In this document: one piece after another, positions 44,790 to 56,561 of the stretch
Position numbering within the stretch: the stretch's first letter is position 1
How the letters are laid out: each line of letters starts with the position of its first letter
Assembly (NCBI GenBank): GCA_036873755.1
Contig: JAVTVY010019020.1
Coordinates: 1-64,000, forward strand
Direction: 5' to 3'
Length of the DNA stretch: 64,000 nt
Source of the DNA: Hanleya hanleyi
Taxonomy: Eukaryota; Mollusca; Polyplacophora; Lepidopleurida; Hanleyidae
Notes under the pieces: model-generated
Seen by the model: the letters and a program-made list of their open reading frames with translations, nothing else
Databases searched by the model: none
Told to the model about the DNA's origin: nothing
Program-made: the position numbers and the translations under genes

Positions 44790-46354
44790 CAAGCGTTTCG
44801 CGTGGTGTGATCACTATTTTGCTGTCCCAGAGTTTGTAACACTTAACGCGTTCAGTCGGTAACACTATAACGCATTGGCACAATAACACGTTTAGTCAGC
44901 TACAGCTATTGTGTTTTCGACCAGCACGTAAGCCCAACTCACACTACGAACATTAGAAGAAAAACACTGTTCAGAACATGTTTTGTCTGCAGTGTGAGGT
45001 GCCCAGAAACACGAACATTCTGTTCGAAGAACAAGTTTGTGAAATCAAACATGTTTAATTTTCGGAACATGTTTTCGTCCTCAAAACAGTTTTTGTCTTC
45101 AGTGTGCGGGGATCGCGAACATTTATCCGAACATATACCAACAGTTATCCAATCAACTGGCAGCTGTCGGTCATGTGACGAAGCCGCTCTCACATGACAC
45201 ATCAAAATGGCTCCCGTCACATGACTGGCATCCTCGCTCAACCTCCCCACAGCGCATGCTCCATTTCGCAGGCTCCAATAACATCCCTGCCTCCAATAGC
45301 GGAAGTTGACCTTTACTACGTTGCTATGACGTATAGGGGAAACCAACCAACGCACGGTTCAGTTTGAATCCGACCAAACGACTCCTTTAATGTTGCACAT
45401 GAGCGAACTACTTTTCATATGCTCTGTCCAGATAAACAGGGAAAATTATCTCCAGATTACCTGCAGACTTGAAAAGTAATCAAAATTTTCGTTAAACATC
45501 TATTTTACTATATATGATGTCACTTCCGGCGATGTGCGCGAAGGCCCCGAATCCGGTCCAAAAATCTGACTGGTGGCTGGGGTGTTATTAGACCCCCAGC
45601 GAGGTGGTTGATCCTCGCTGCTTGCTCGCGGCGACTGGCGGTCAAGAGAAAATGTTCACAGTGTGAGGTTACCACGAACAAAAACACGACCAAACTGTTC
45701 TGTTCTAATTATACAACAAAATGTTCGTAGTGTGAGTTGGGCTTAATTTATGCATAGCTACATGACTGAACATGTGTTTGGGCCAACGCGTTAGGTGTTG
45801 CTGAATAAACGCGTGAAGTGTTACATAATCCAGTAAAAATATGGCGTGATTATTGCATTTTATCCAAATTTGTTCATTTAAAAACAAACTGGGCCAAACT
45901 TGAAAAAGTGGGGCGTTGCACACTAAAATTATAACATTAAAAAATGTTGTTGAAATTAATGTCGTAAAACAAGAAACAGGTTTTAAATTCTATAATTAGA
46001 AAGATTATCATGAATATGACATAAACTTGCAAAAGTACCACAGCTACACTTTTAAGCAGTATGATGTAGAACCAACATAAGAAGAAATTTAGTTAAGTTT
46101 GGAATTTTAGGTTGCTAGCTTTAGGCTTCATTCGTAACTTTCTTAACAGGCCCGACATGCTATTGACCTCGACTAAACTGGAATTTGCATTTAAGCAAAT
46201 ATATGTCAAAAGTGTAGGTTAATGATTAGCTGACCTATTTATCGCGTCGTTACCTCTATATTTAAAGGAAATCGATCCATCTTTCATGTAAACACTTTCA
46301 CAACGATTCAGGGATTTCTCCTGAAATTCAGCTCAAACATCCACAACTCTAGAC
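44790..46354 (+). repeat. Segmental duplication, block E, copy 1
   Basis: Matches 55783-58780 apart from a MITE here (44931-45743) and two insertions in copy 2. It contains a diffuse inverted repeat around TAACACTTAACGCGTT / AACGCGTGAAGTGTTACA, whose words also occur near 12680-12730. It breaks off within a foldback MITE, where block A copy 2 begins. Confidence 0.85.
44931..45743. mobile_element. 813-bp MITE with 23-bp terminal inverted repeats, TA target
   Basis: Ends are AGCCCAACTCACACTACGAA (44931) and its complement (to 45743), flanked by TA at 44929-44930 and 45744-45745. Copy 2 (around 56380) has the same flanks joined with a single TA and no insert, which fixes the boundaries. Alternatively TAA is the duplicated target. 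Subterminal GTTCAGAACATGTTTTGTCT/ACAGTGTGAGGT words recur. The 138-codon minus frame at 44939-45355 shows no domain and I do not call it. Confidence 0.88.
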
Positions 46355-46985
46355 TACAGCAACATATTTAAGTGCGAATCCATTCGAATTAGATGATATT
46401 ATAAAGGTGCTAAATATTGAATATATTGTCCTTTCTCCGACACGGTTTTATAGCTATTTTAAGGCGAATATCTTCTAATTAGACTAGATTATAAAAGTGC
46501 TAAATATTGAATATATTGTCTTCTCTCCGAAAAGGCTCTTGTGCATATTTAACTGCGAATCTCTTCTAATTAGTATGGATTATAAAAGTGCTAAATATTG
46601 TATATATAAAGGTGCTAAATATTGAATATATTGTCCTTTCTCCGACACGGTTTTATAGCTATTTTAAGGCGAATATCTTCTAATTAGACTAGATTATAAA
46701 GATGCTAAATATTGAATATATTGTCTTCCTCGGACGCCAGCTAGATATTTAACTGCGAATCTCTTCTAATTAGATATTATCAAAGTGCTAAATATTCAAT
46801 ATATTGTCTGTTCTCAGACGTCAGCTACATATTTAAGTGCGAATCTGTTCTAATTATATAATATTATAAGGGTGTTAAATATTCTATATATTGTCCTTTC
46901 TCCGACACTGTGTTACAGATATTTTAATGCGAATCTCTTCTGATTAGAGTACATTATAAAAGTGCTAAATATTGAATATAGATGC
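46355..46985 (+). repeat. ~87-bp satellite, copy 2 (shorter array)
   Basis: About seven monomers of the array described at 33105, starting partway through the higher-order unit. The array is roughly half as long as in copy 1. Confidence 0.85.
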
Positions 46986-49477
46986 TATTAAAGTAACCCA
47001 ATTCTCTGGCTATTGCGGAGTTTAGCAAAAATATCTGCACAATATTGCCAAATATGCTATTTAGTACCATATTAAAGCATAGGGAATTTGAAAAATATCT
47101 AAAAAAAGAGTCAATCCTGCACCTAACTAAAAAATGGCGATTATTTCCCAAGGCACAGTCGATTCTTATTTGATTCCATTTGAAGGTAATACCGAGGACT
47201 CCGCGACGCAGCGATGCAGCAGATAAAAACTCCATCAACGATATTTATCAGGAATAACCAATTGGTTTTTTTTTATCCGATATTTATAAAACCAATCAAA
47301 GTTGTCGATTCTAGTCTAATTTAATAACATCTAGGTATACAAATATGGCATTCCAACACACAATTGTGGTAAATTGGGGCAAGTTTTCATGAGTAATTTT
47401 TTGCAATAGGTTATTATAGTGTAGAAAATCGAATTGCAATAGAAGTACACCTAACTGGTTGGACTCAGCTCGATGTGAGATGAATATAATATGGCATATG
47501 AACTGTATTTCCTGGAATAAATAGACAAGGTTCCCGAGCTGGAGTTAATAATTGGTCAATATAGTAAAACGTGATGGTTTATTATTTATTCTGTCGGAGG
47601 AAAGGTAAGGTCCAAACATAAGTCTAATTTGGTTGGGGGGTTGACAGCATATTTAAATACCCAACGATATTTAGGATTCATGAGGACGAGGAAGTGAAGT
47701 CATCGCCGGAAATGGCGTAAACACCGAAAGTGACATAGAAGAGGAGGAGAAGGAGGAAGTGACGTCATCGGCGGAAATGGCGTAATCACCGGAAGTGACT
47801 TAGATGAGGCGGAGAATAAGAATCAGAATCAATGGCGTAATCACCGGAAATGACTTAGAAGAGGAGGACAAGGAGGATGATAAGAATCAGAATCAGAGGG
47901 CATGAGGTACAGGAGGAGGAGAACACAAACCAGTTTAGGTTCAATGTGCGAGTTGTACCAAGAATTCGACCAATCAGAATCATGTTTGCGATCACAGAAC
48001 TAGAATTTGTGAACAACAGTTTGATCGCGTGAAAGAACACAAATAATGTATTTGACAACAAATAGTTAAATACTCATCTCGTGGCAGTTTAGGCTACAGA
48101 GGGATCGTCAACCCCGTACAGACGAGAACTATTTATGTATTCAGATGAACGATGCTTTAGGGACGAGAGTGAGGCAAGGTAGATCGGTTTTATTTTTCTT
48201 GACAATTCAACGCGCTTGCTCGACTTAGCTGTATTATGTTCAAGCTAAATAAATACAATTCAGCCTTCATTTTGAATATCTTTTATTGTAAGGCAAAGAC
48301 GAATAATTAGATATCCCAATGACAATTCGATATCACAATGACATCAGGGTTGACGTCAACAAACCGAAAGTGGTGTTATATATCCATCATGGTCAAAGAA
48401 TTTTCAACAGATAATTATTCACTATGAACAAAGGAAAACAAGCACGTAATATATGAAACAATTAAAACAGCAGATAGTACAAGAAGATAGTTTAATCAAT
48501 TGATTATATTTCAACATAATATACCTTAGCGGCGACGGTGCTGGCGATTGTGGCGGCGACGTATAGCGCATATTGTGGTGATAATTGACTCGTAGGTAAA
48601 CAAAGGGAGTAAAAGTTGAAATTCATTCCGCGGAAGTTGAGGGAAATCCACTCAAGTTTGAGTTTATATCTTACTTAAGTTGAGTATGAATATAACCGTT
48701 TTGCAGGATTTCCTAATTCATCACTTGATTGATTGTGATTTGATTTACTTAAAAATTTTCTCCATTTCAAGGATGTGTTCATCCATGGCCATTTCACCCG
48801 ATTCATCTTCTTTGTAAACTTGGTTCAAATAATAATGCGTTCCTTGTTCAATATCTTCGCTATTTGCTTTCGTAATAGGTTTGACAAAAAATCTCTTCCT
48901 TAACATTACACTAAATACGCTTCCCCATATCTCTACTTTGGATTATCTCTTCAGGATGTATACTTTTTTCACTCTCATCATCTGAAATGCATTATATTTC
49001 ACGGCATTTTATTCCATTCATATTCGTAATCGTCCCATGTCCCTGTTGGGGCTCAACATATTCGCTCCCTTGAACCACGGTGGAGTTGCCCGCTTAGCTC
49101 TCGGAGTGTAATCATAAACACCAGGAAGTATTATCAAGTAACTCTCTATATGAAGATAGACTATCGGTGTTCAAAAATTGCATTTGACCTAGATACATGA
49201 GAATCGTTGGTTCTGGTATGAAACTTGAAGAAATGCTCCAATGAACCACGGTGGAGTTGCCCGCGTAGCTCTTGGATTCCTCTCAACTGTGCTCAGATTT
49301 GTAATCTGACCCTGTCCATATTGACGCTCATCACTTTCACTCCGTTTGAACCAGGATTAAGTTCTAATACCTGTCCAGCCTTTTCAGTCAGTAGTGGTCC
49401 TCGTAGAATATCTATTACATTTTTAGCCCACCATCACCAGATGGTGGGCTGTTCAAATCGCTTGTGGTCCGTGGTCC

Positions 49478-49513
49478 GTCGTCCGTCGTCCGTCCGTCCG
49501 TCCGTCCGTCCGT
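49478..49513 (+). repeat. (TCCG)n microsatellite
   Basis: CGTCCGTCCGTCCG run between GTGGTCCGTGGTCCG and TAAACAATTC. The complementary (GGAC)n tract occurs at about 58265-58308 in a different element. Confidence 0.85.
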
Positions 49514-49514
49514 A

Positions 49515-51190
49515 AACAATTCTTGTTATCGCGATTTCTCAGGAACTACTTTATGGATCTTTCTCAAATTTGGTACACAGGGTCCCCTTGGGGTCTAGTT
49601 GTGCAAGATGCCTTTTCTGGTCCGATTCGAAAATCCAATATGGCCACCAGGCAGCCATCTTGGATTTCCCCATGAAACCTTGTTATCGCGATTTCTCAGG
49701 AACTACTCCATGGATCTTTCTCAAATTTGGTACACAGGTTCCCCTTGGGGTCTAGTTGTGCAAGATACCTTTTTGGTCCGATTCGAAAATCCAATATGGC
49801 CACCAGGCAGCCATCTTGGATTTCCCCATGAAACCTTGTTATCGCGATTTCTCAGGAACTACTGCATGGATCTTTCTCAAATTTGGTACACAGGTTCCCC
49901 TTGGGGTCTAGTTGTGCAAGATACCTTTTCTGGTCCGATTCGAAAATCCAATATGGCCACCAGGCAGCCATCTTGGATTTCCCATGAAACCTTGTTATCG
50001 CGATTTCTCAGGAACTACTGCATGGATCTTTCTCAAATTTGGTACACAGGTTCCCCTTGGGGTCTAGTTGTGCAAGATACCTTTTTTAGTCCGATTCGAA
50101 AATCCAATATGGCCACCAGGCAGCCATCTTGGATTTCCCCATGAAAATTTGTTATCGCGATTTCTCAGGAACTACTTCATGGATCTTTCTCAAATTTGGT
50201 ACACAGGTTTCCCTTGGGGTCTAGTTCTGCAAGATACCTTTTCTGGTCCGATCCAAAAATCCAATATGGCCACAAGGCAGCCATCTTGGATTTCCCCATG
50301 AAACCTTGTTATCGCGATTTCTCAGGAACTACTGCATGGATCTTTCTCAAGTTTGGTACACAGGTTCCCCTTGGGGTCTAATTGTGCAAGATACCTTTTC
50401 TGTTCCGATTCGAAAATCCAATATGGCCACCAGGCAGCCATATTGGATTTCCACATGAAACTTTATCGTCATTTCTCAGGAAATACCGCATGGAGCTTTC
50501 TCAAATTTGGCATACAGGTTCCCCTTGTGGTCCGGTTGTGCAAGATACCTTTTTTGGCCCGATTTGAAAATCCAGTATGGCCACCAGGTGGCCATTTTGA
50601 ATTTCCCCCGCAAAATTTTGTTATCGTGAATTCTCAGGAACTACTGCATGGATCTTTGTCAAATTTGGTACACAGGTTCCCCATGTGGTCTACTTGTGCA
50701 AAATACCTTTCCTGGTCTGATTCCGAAATCCAATATGGCCAACAGGCGGCCATCTTGCATTTCCCCATGAAACTTTGTTATTGCGATTTCTCTGTTATTA
50801 CTTCATGGATCTTTCTCAAATTTGGTACATTGGTTTCCCTTGGTGTCTAGTTGTGCAGTATACCTTTTATGGTCCGAATCGAAAATCCAATATGGCCACC
50901 AGGCGGCCATCTTGGATTTCCCCATGAAACTTTATCGTGATTTCTCAGGAAGTACTGCATGGATCTTTCTCAAATTTGGTACACAGGTTCCCTTGTGGTC
51001 CAGTTGCGCAAGATACCTTTTTTGGTCCGATTCGAAAATCCAATATGGCCACCAGGTGACCATCTTGAATTTCCCCTTGAAACATTATTATCGTGAATTC
51101 TCAGGAAATACTTCATAGATCTTTCTGAAATTTGGTACACCGGTCCCACATGGGGCCTAGTTGTGCAAGATGCCTTTTTTGTTCCGATTC
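49515..51190 (+). repeat. 156-bp tandem array, ~11 units
   Basis: ATCGCGATTTCTCAGGAACT recurs about every 156 bases from 49528 to about 51090, with GGTCCGATTCGAAAATCCAA and GCCATCTTGGATTTCCCCAT in each unit. Divergence increases to the right. Because 156 is a multiple of three, one frame stays open for 545 bases (49599-50144) with a 52-residue repeat; this is an artefact, and the units also differ by one-base indels. Confidence 0.92.
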
Positions 51191-51227
51191 GAAAATCCAA
51201 GTTAGCTTCAATTTAATACGTTTTTCC

Positions 51228-51485
51228 CGAGTTGTGACGTTACATCACAAGAGTAGGCGGATCAAACGGTGGGGCATATTCTATACATTGACTATAGAGA
51301 ATATCCATACCTTCACCTTCCCTATCAAGGAGTTCAAATAATTCGGAATTAAAATGTATTTCTTCAAATTTTAAATCAGTTTTCTTTAGTCTATGCAATT
51401 GCAAGTGAACTGCCCCACCCTTTCGTCTGCCGGCGGGTCGGCTACATGAAGGGACGTCACTCTTGTGACTCAACGTCACAACTCG
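51228..51485. mobile_element. 258-bp foldback MITE nested in the 2.67-kb element
   Basis: Terminal inverted repeats CGAGTTGTGACGTTACATCA (51228) and the complement (to 51485), 27 bases with three to five mismatches. No target duplication recognised. Confidence 0.7.
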
Positions 51486-53797
51486 ACAACTGTAGACTAC
51501 TGCATGTTTCGATCCTAGGGAGATAATCAAGATTCAGGCACTTTCGAAGTTTCAACATTACTGCGCGGACCGGATCCCTTCAGTATTAAGTATTGTACCA
51601 TCTTTCTATTTTCGAGCATGGTATCTTAAAAGAGATATCTCAAATTAGCCCAATAAACAGAACAGAATTAGCATTCGTTCCTAATTATAAAATCTTAAGT
51701 ATGTTTCATAGTTCATGCCAAAGTGTCAAAAAGATTTGTCTTCGCTTTCAGTACCCAATGAGGACACGTGCAAAAAAATAATTAAAAAAATACTACAAAA
51801 CGAAGATGAAGGATCCTCCGTACATGTACATTCACTTTCAGACTAACTTTGCTCATTTCTCTTGTATTATAATAAGCGACATAAGTAGGGTTTCTAGAAA
51901 TCTTGAAATTCCTGAAAGTTAGATTACATCTTGGTGTTTTTCAGTGTCTCTTTTTCGATCTTTTTCGCTCGGATTCGAAATTCTGTAAACAAAATTACCA
52001 ATCAATCGTTTGTTCTTAGTCACAATGGACAAAAAGATCCTCTTGTCATTAGCTTACAATTATCGGACAATGGTGGGCACCAAGATCCTTCAGGATCTCT
52101 CGTCAAGCTCTCGTGTGGGACGTAGTTGATTTATGGTGACCGTATGACGAAGAGATGACAAAGTTGTTCATGAAGTAATCGAGTCGTCTTGGGCAACTAT
52201 TTGGCGACTTAATAAAGCTATCTGCTGCTTATCAATGAAGTTGCTGGACGAAGCAACATATTGTAAAAGTAACATTGAAGCTTTCTCTTGAAGCTTTGTC
52301 CTGTTCTGTACTACATGAATAACTGAGGTATTATTGTGGTAGGATCCTATGTTCACTTCGATTCATCGTAGATGTTATTGTGTTTGCCGATGCTCTGTAT
52401 TATAGAACGAGAATAAACCTTCATTGAGACAACGGTTGAGATGGTGAGAGCGACTATAAACGGCCCACGTGACCACAGTAGCCCACACGAGATGCTCCGA
52501 TTTTCGTTTCATCAGATATTGATTGGAGAACTTGTATAGCGTTGGAGCGTAAAGTGTAACCTTACGCAAATGCACGCACTACCACTGAACATGGGTAAAG
52601 TATTTATGAACTCGGCTCTGATATACCATAGCCAGTCTAATGAATGAAACTATACCCTGTGGAAGTAGAGGTACGGTGGCTGGTACCATATGACAGGCCT
52701 CGTCATATTTTGCTCTGGGCGATGAGACTATCGCCCTATTTTGATCAAGGCGATTGCCATTCCATAGACTTAATCAGAAATGTACTATCTAGCAGCGTGG
52801 ATCGCGCTTGGTGTGCGAAGAAATCATCTGGTTTCTTTTCCAGAACGGAACACCACGTTAAGTGTTACCTTCCTCATTTTTGACGATTATTTTCAAGGAT
52901 ACTAGAGCCTCTGTATCTATCGTTTCTGAGAAACATATACAACCCAAAATATCATAATATTACTGTACAGCGTCGATAATTCTGCCGTAAAAACAGAATG
53001 AGTGATCCGAGATCTGACGGAATGACTTTATTGGTAACTTAGCTAAAATTACACTCACCAGCTCATTGCCGATTCCCTTTGAAATATTAAATTGGTCAAC
53101 CGAGCTCATTATATACCAAATAGACGCTAAGTTGTTCTTCCATGTATGTTCTGTCATGGTTCACCACTTCCCACAATCAGCTGACTTTACACGAGTTCAG
53201 TGACGATGACGCTTGTGGTGGGCATAGACATTGAGACGCGGAAGAAAACTCATATCCGGGCGTCATCAAGTCACGGTATTTACGAATTCACGTCCGTACA
53301 AAATCAGTTTCCTGGCCTCTGTTATTAGGCCAAGTTTATTAAACAGTTCTGGGAATTTTGATTTAATTAACTTCCCTGTGTAAACTACCGGCTATAAAGA
53401 TCGTATACGCAGTGGTATCATATATCTATTTTAGCTCCAGTGTGCTGCACTCTTGCAACGTGCATGGCGCATGTGCTTGTATGTTTTTTTCTCAGGCAGT
53501 CGGTCAGACTGAAAATAGCATTGCTTCACTTCTCTATGGCCTATGCCAAATGTCTTCAGCATTACAGACACATGCCGTGGAGATCATTAACGGGGCTTGT
53601 CATACTTCTATATGCAATACACTACTGCATAAGTGTTGTGATCGTCACGAATTCATGTCCATGAAAACTATAACAGATAAACTATAGTGCTAGGTCGATG
53701 TTTCTCATGTTTCTGACTAAATGTCCACTACATGATTCAACATTCCATATTTAGTCACCATGCTCGGTCGCAGTGAAAACCCGATGCAGATAAAAAA

Positions 53798-53985
53798 CCA
53801 TTGAAATAGTTCCTAATCTCTCCTAATATGGTAATGATTCGGCTGTTGGAATAGGAACATCGTGTCTAACATCGTGTCTAACCAATACAAATAAAGCCTG
53901 TTCACCGCTAAGCCTGGTAAATATCACTTGTGATACTTCCTATTTTGAATATTGCATGTGCGAGGTGATACACTGTAAACTAAAA
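53798..53985 (+). repeat. Segmental duplication, block D, copy 2
   Basis: Joins block A directly. It contains a small extra repeat of ACATCGTGTCTA relative to copy 1. Confidence 0.85.
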
Positions 53986-55782
53986 TCAAAGTACTTAAAG
54001 TACTGATGTCGGGTTTACTTGCATCAGAGGGGTTTATTAGTCCCATATTTGTGATCATTTAAGGGAGGAAAGGTGGTGTTCGCTTTACATAAGGAATCTT
54101 CCTCAAGCTGTTCGGTTTGTAGGGCCAAACTTTCACTTTTATCAAAATGATATGAAATGGACCATTTTGTACAGCCTATACATGCTGAATTACAAGACAC
54201 GAAATAATGAAGGGCTGCAGATGCACGAACACGGATTTATGGCGCACCATAGGTTCATTGGCTTATTTCCGTATTTTTATGCACCTTTCGGTGCAGATTT
54301 TCTTTTTGTTACAAAAATAGGACACCTTTATCCAAAACCAATTTGAGCAACAAATAATTCTGAAATATTCAGTCTAAATAAGCTGTGTCTATCAAAAATG
54401 CATTGAAGACGATTCCCTATATCTAAAGCTAACACCACCTTTGTGATCTTACAACAAAAGTTCCACGGATCGGTTGTCGATGGACCATGAAGAATGGCGT
54501 GACCGCAATATAGAAGGTTTTTGTGGATACATCTCTATATAGGATGTGTATGCACATTTTTATCTAGAGCATAAAACTTCGACTTCTGTAAAATGTGGAT
54601 ACGCATCCTATATAAGAGATGTATCCACATTGTATCCACATTTATATAATTTCCATACTTATTTAATCTGTGAGAAAATGAATCTACTAAAAGTACATCC
54701 AGACAAGAAAATCTTCAGACGTCGCAATCTCCGACAAGTTCAGAAAATTCGCTATTCTCCTACTCCACGATCATTTTTCTAACAACTCTTGACTATAAAA
54801 CAAGATACTGTCATACTCATAGTGTTATTTTAAATGCTAAATAATCACGGTTTTACATAAATGCCTTTAAATTCATATGGATTGGAAAGAAAAACTATAA
54901 ATCTAGAAAACGAGCCGATCTTATTTAATGGTTTCATTGAATTCGTATGTCGTGTAAAAAGTTTACTGATTGGTTGAATAACGTGTGGGCGGAGCCAATA
55001 TGTACTGTTCAGCCAATCAAATTCACGATTACTTGTACTCTGGGAAATTCAGACTTGGGATGAAAGTTCAGCGTTGACGGGATCGAAATATCATATCTCT
55101 TTCTCATCCATACCAGCAAAAGGAAAACACCCCAGGTTTTTATTCTTTGTAACCATAATCAGATATGTAAAAGAGTTTTGTGCAAAAGTGCCAGTCGTTC
55201 CTATTTCGTTTTGTTGAAGAAGATCGAAGGAGAAGACTCGTCAGACACTTGAAAAAATAACGAAATCTGTCCCAAAAACTTTCGCCAAAATTTCTGCCAG
55301 AGTTTTGTCGCAATTTTATTCAGTTTTCATGCTGATAATTGATCAAGTATGGTGGAAGTAAAAATGTGGACACATCACCAAAAAATCATGTGTATCCACA
55401 ATTTGGAAATTTCTTGTTTTCGGTGATTTTAAAATGTGGATACGCATACATAATTTGTATCCACAAAAACTCGCTACGTGGTTACGCCTGGAGAATGACT
55501 ACGGCGCACCCTTCCCGCCGTAACAAATGACACCGGATAAAATAGATTGGAAAGGCAAATTTTAAAGGAAATTGTAAAGATAAAATTTACTGCGATAATG
55601 TACCAATTATCACGTTCAATGCACAAGCTACCGTGCGGTACGGTATTTTTTATGAATGCTGTAAGGGGCATCAAATGAGAACAGTCTCCGGGCAGGAGAT
55701 CAAAACTACACATATGCAGAAGAAAAAAGAAAAACTGAAGAGTGATACTAATGTAGGATTTACCCTTGGTAAACCCCGACAA
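53986..55782. mobile_element. 1.8-kb insertion between blocks D and E, copy 2 only
   Basis: Copy 1 has CTAAAACAAGCG at this point; copy 2 has CTAAAA and CAAGCG separated by 1797 bases. TGTCGGGTTTAC near the left end and GTAAACCCCGACA near the right are imperfect inverted repeats. Inside, TGTGGATAC/GTATCCACA words recur (54522-54660, 55362-55470). No coding domain is seen. Confidence 0.75.
54522..54628. repeat. 38-bp imperfect hairpin of GTATCCACA words
   Basis: 54522-54559 pairs with 54590-54628. Shared words are TGTGGATACATCTCTATATA and its complement, with a few mismatches and a 30-base loop. Confidence 0.75.
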
Positions 55783-55876
55783 CAAGCGTTTCGCGCGGTG
55801 TGATCACTATTTTGCTGTCGCAGAGTTTGTAACACTTAACGCGTTCAGTCAGCAACACCTAACGCATTGGCCCAAT

Positions 55877-56326
55877 CATTTGCGTACACTTCGCCATCCA
55901 TAAGATGGCTTGCGAATCGTGTGTCGCCATCATCGCGGAGCGATATCCGGTACTTTACCGGATTCTGTTCGGCCTTCATCCGGCGGAGAACAGATTCGAA
56001 AAAATCTGATAAATTACAGGTTTTCATATCACTTCTCAAACAGATACTGCCTGGGCTTACAAAACATATAGGTATGAATAACTTTCGTATCATACAAGAG
56101 GTGTGGTGGATCTGTAATTTTGAACAAGTAGGACATCACATGACTCGAAAATGGCGGGTTACGTTGGGGTTACGTCGGTAGACTTTTGCTGATTAGCTAA
56201 CGAAGTCACGTGGTATTGATTTCTGGAAACTCCTTTTTGCATTTGCCGAAAGTAGGCTGAAAATGGATACACACGATCCCAGGGTCAGTCTTACCGCGTA
56301 TAGATGACCCAGATGGTTACAGGTTG
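55877..56326. mobile_element. 450-bp insertion with 9-bp target duplication, copy 2 only
   Basis: TGGCCCAAT at 55868-55876 and 56327-56335 flank the insert. Copy 1 has a single TGGCACAAT at the matching place. I found no terminal inverted repeat and no simple-sequence tail, so the class is unclear: an eight- or nine-base duplication fits hAT or Mutator-like elements, but the ends do not confirm it. Confidence 0.78.
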
Positions 56327-56561
56327 TGGCCCAATAACAGGTTTAGTCAGCTACAGCTACTGTGTTTTCGACCAGCACGTAATTTATGCATAGCTACATG
56401 ACTGAACATGTTTTTGGGCCAACGCGTTAGGTGTTGCTGACTAAACGCGTGAAGTGTTACATAATCCAGTACAAATATGGCGTGATTATTGCATTTTATC
56501 CAAATTTGTTCAATTAAAAACACGTATAATTCCACAGAAAAAGATCTGGGCCAAATTTGAA

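Larger units (their letters stand above)
49425..52093 (+). mobile_element. 2.67-kb repeat element, copy 2 only
   Basis: Copy 1 runs straight through this site (about 37505-37517), so the element is an insertion. It starts with a perfect hairpin AGCCCACCATC/GATGGTGGGCT (49425-49450), then (TCCG)n, an 11-unit 156-bp tandem array, a nested foldback element and about 600 bases of AT-rich sequence, ending CAAGATCCTTCAGGATCTCT. I know similar elements to be widespread in mollusc genomes, but not their mobilising enzyme. No domain is seen. Confidence 0.8.
46355..53794 (+). repeat. Segmental duplication, block A, copy 2
   Basis: Counterpart of 33703-39127. It lacks the tRNA-derived SINE and carries an extra 2.67-kb element at 49425-52093. 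Near 53412-53687 a 91-codon frame has a disrupted counterpart in copy 1, so I do not call it a gene. Confidence 0.88.

Noticed and set aside
44939..45355. 138-codon minus-strand frame
   Set aside because: It lies entirely within the 813-bp MITE, overlaps its terminal repeat and shows no recognisable domain. MITEs are non-coding.
49599..50850. Long plus-strand frames with a repeated ~52-residue unit
   Set aside because: The 156-bp tandem repeat has a length divisible by three, which keeps a frame open. Units contain one-base indels that switch frame, and there is no domain or start context.
38092..53687. Conserved frames in both block A copies (near 37959, 52644, 53412)
   Set aside because: The frames are interrupted by indels that differ between copies, and the two copies are no more alike there than in neighbouring non-coding DNA, so their shared openness reflects the duplication itself.
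53986..55782. Helitron call based on an A/TC left junction
   Set aside because: The left junction could be read as A followed by TC, but the right end shows no CTRR and no terminal hairpin at the expected distance.
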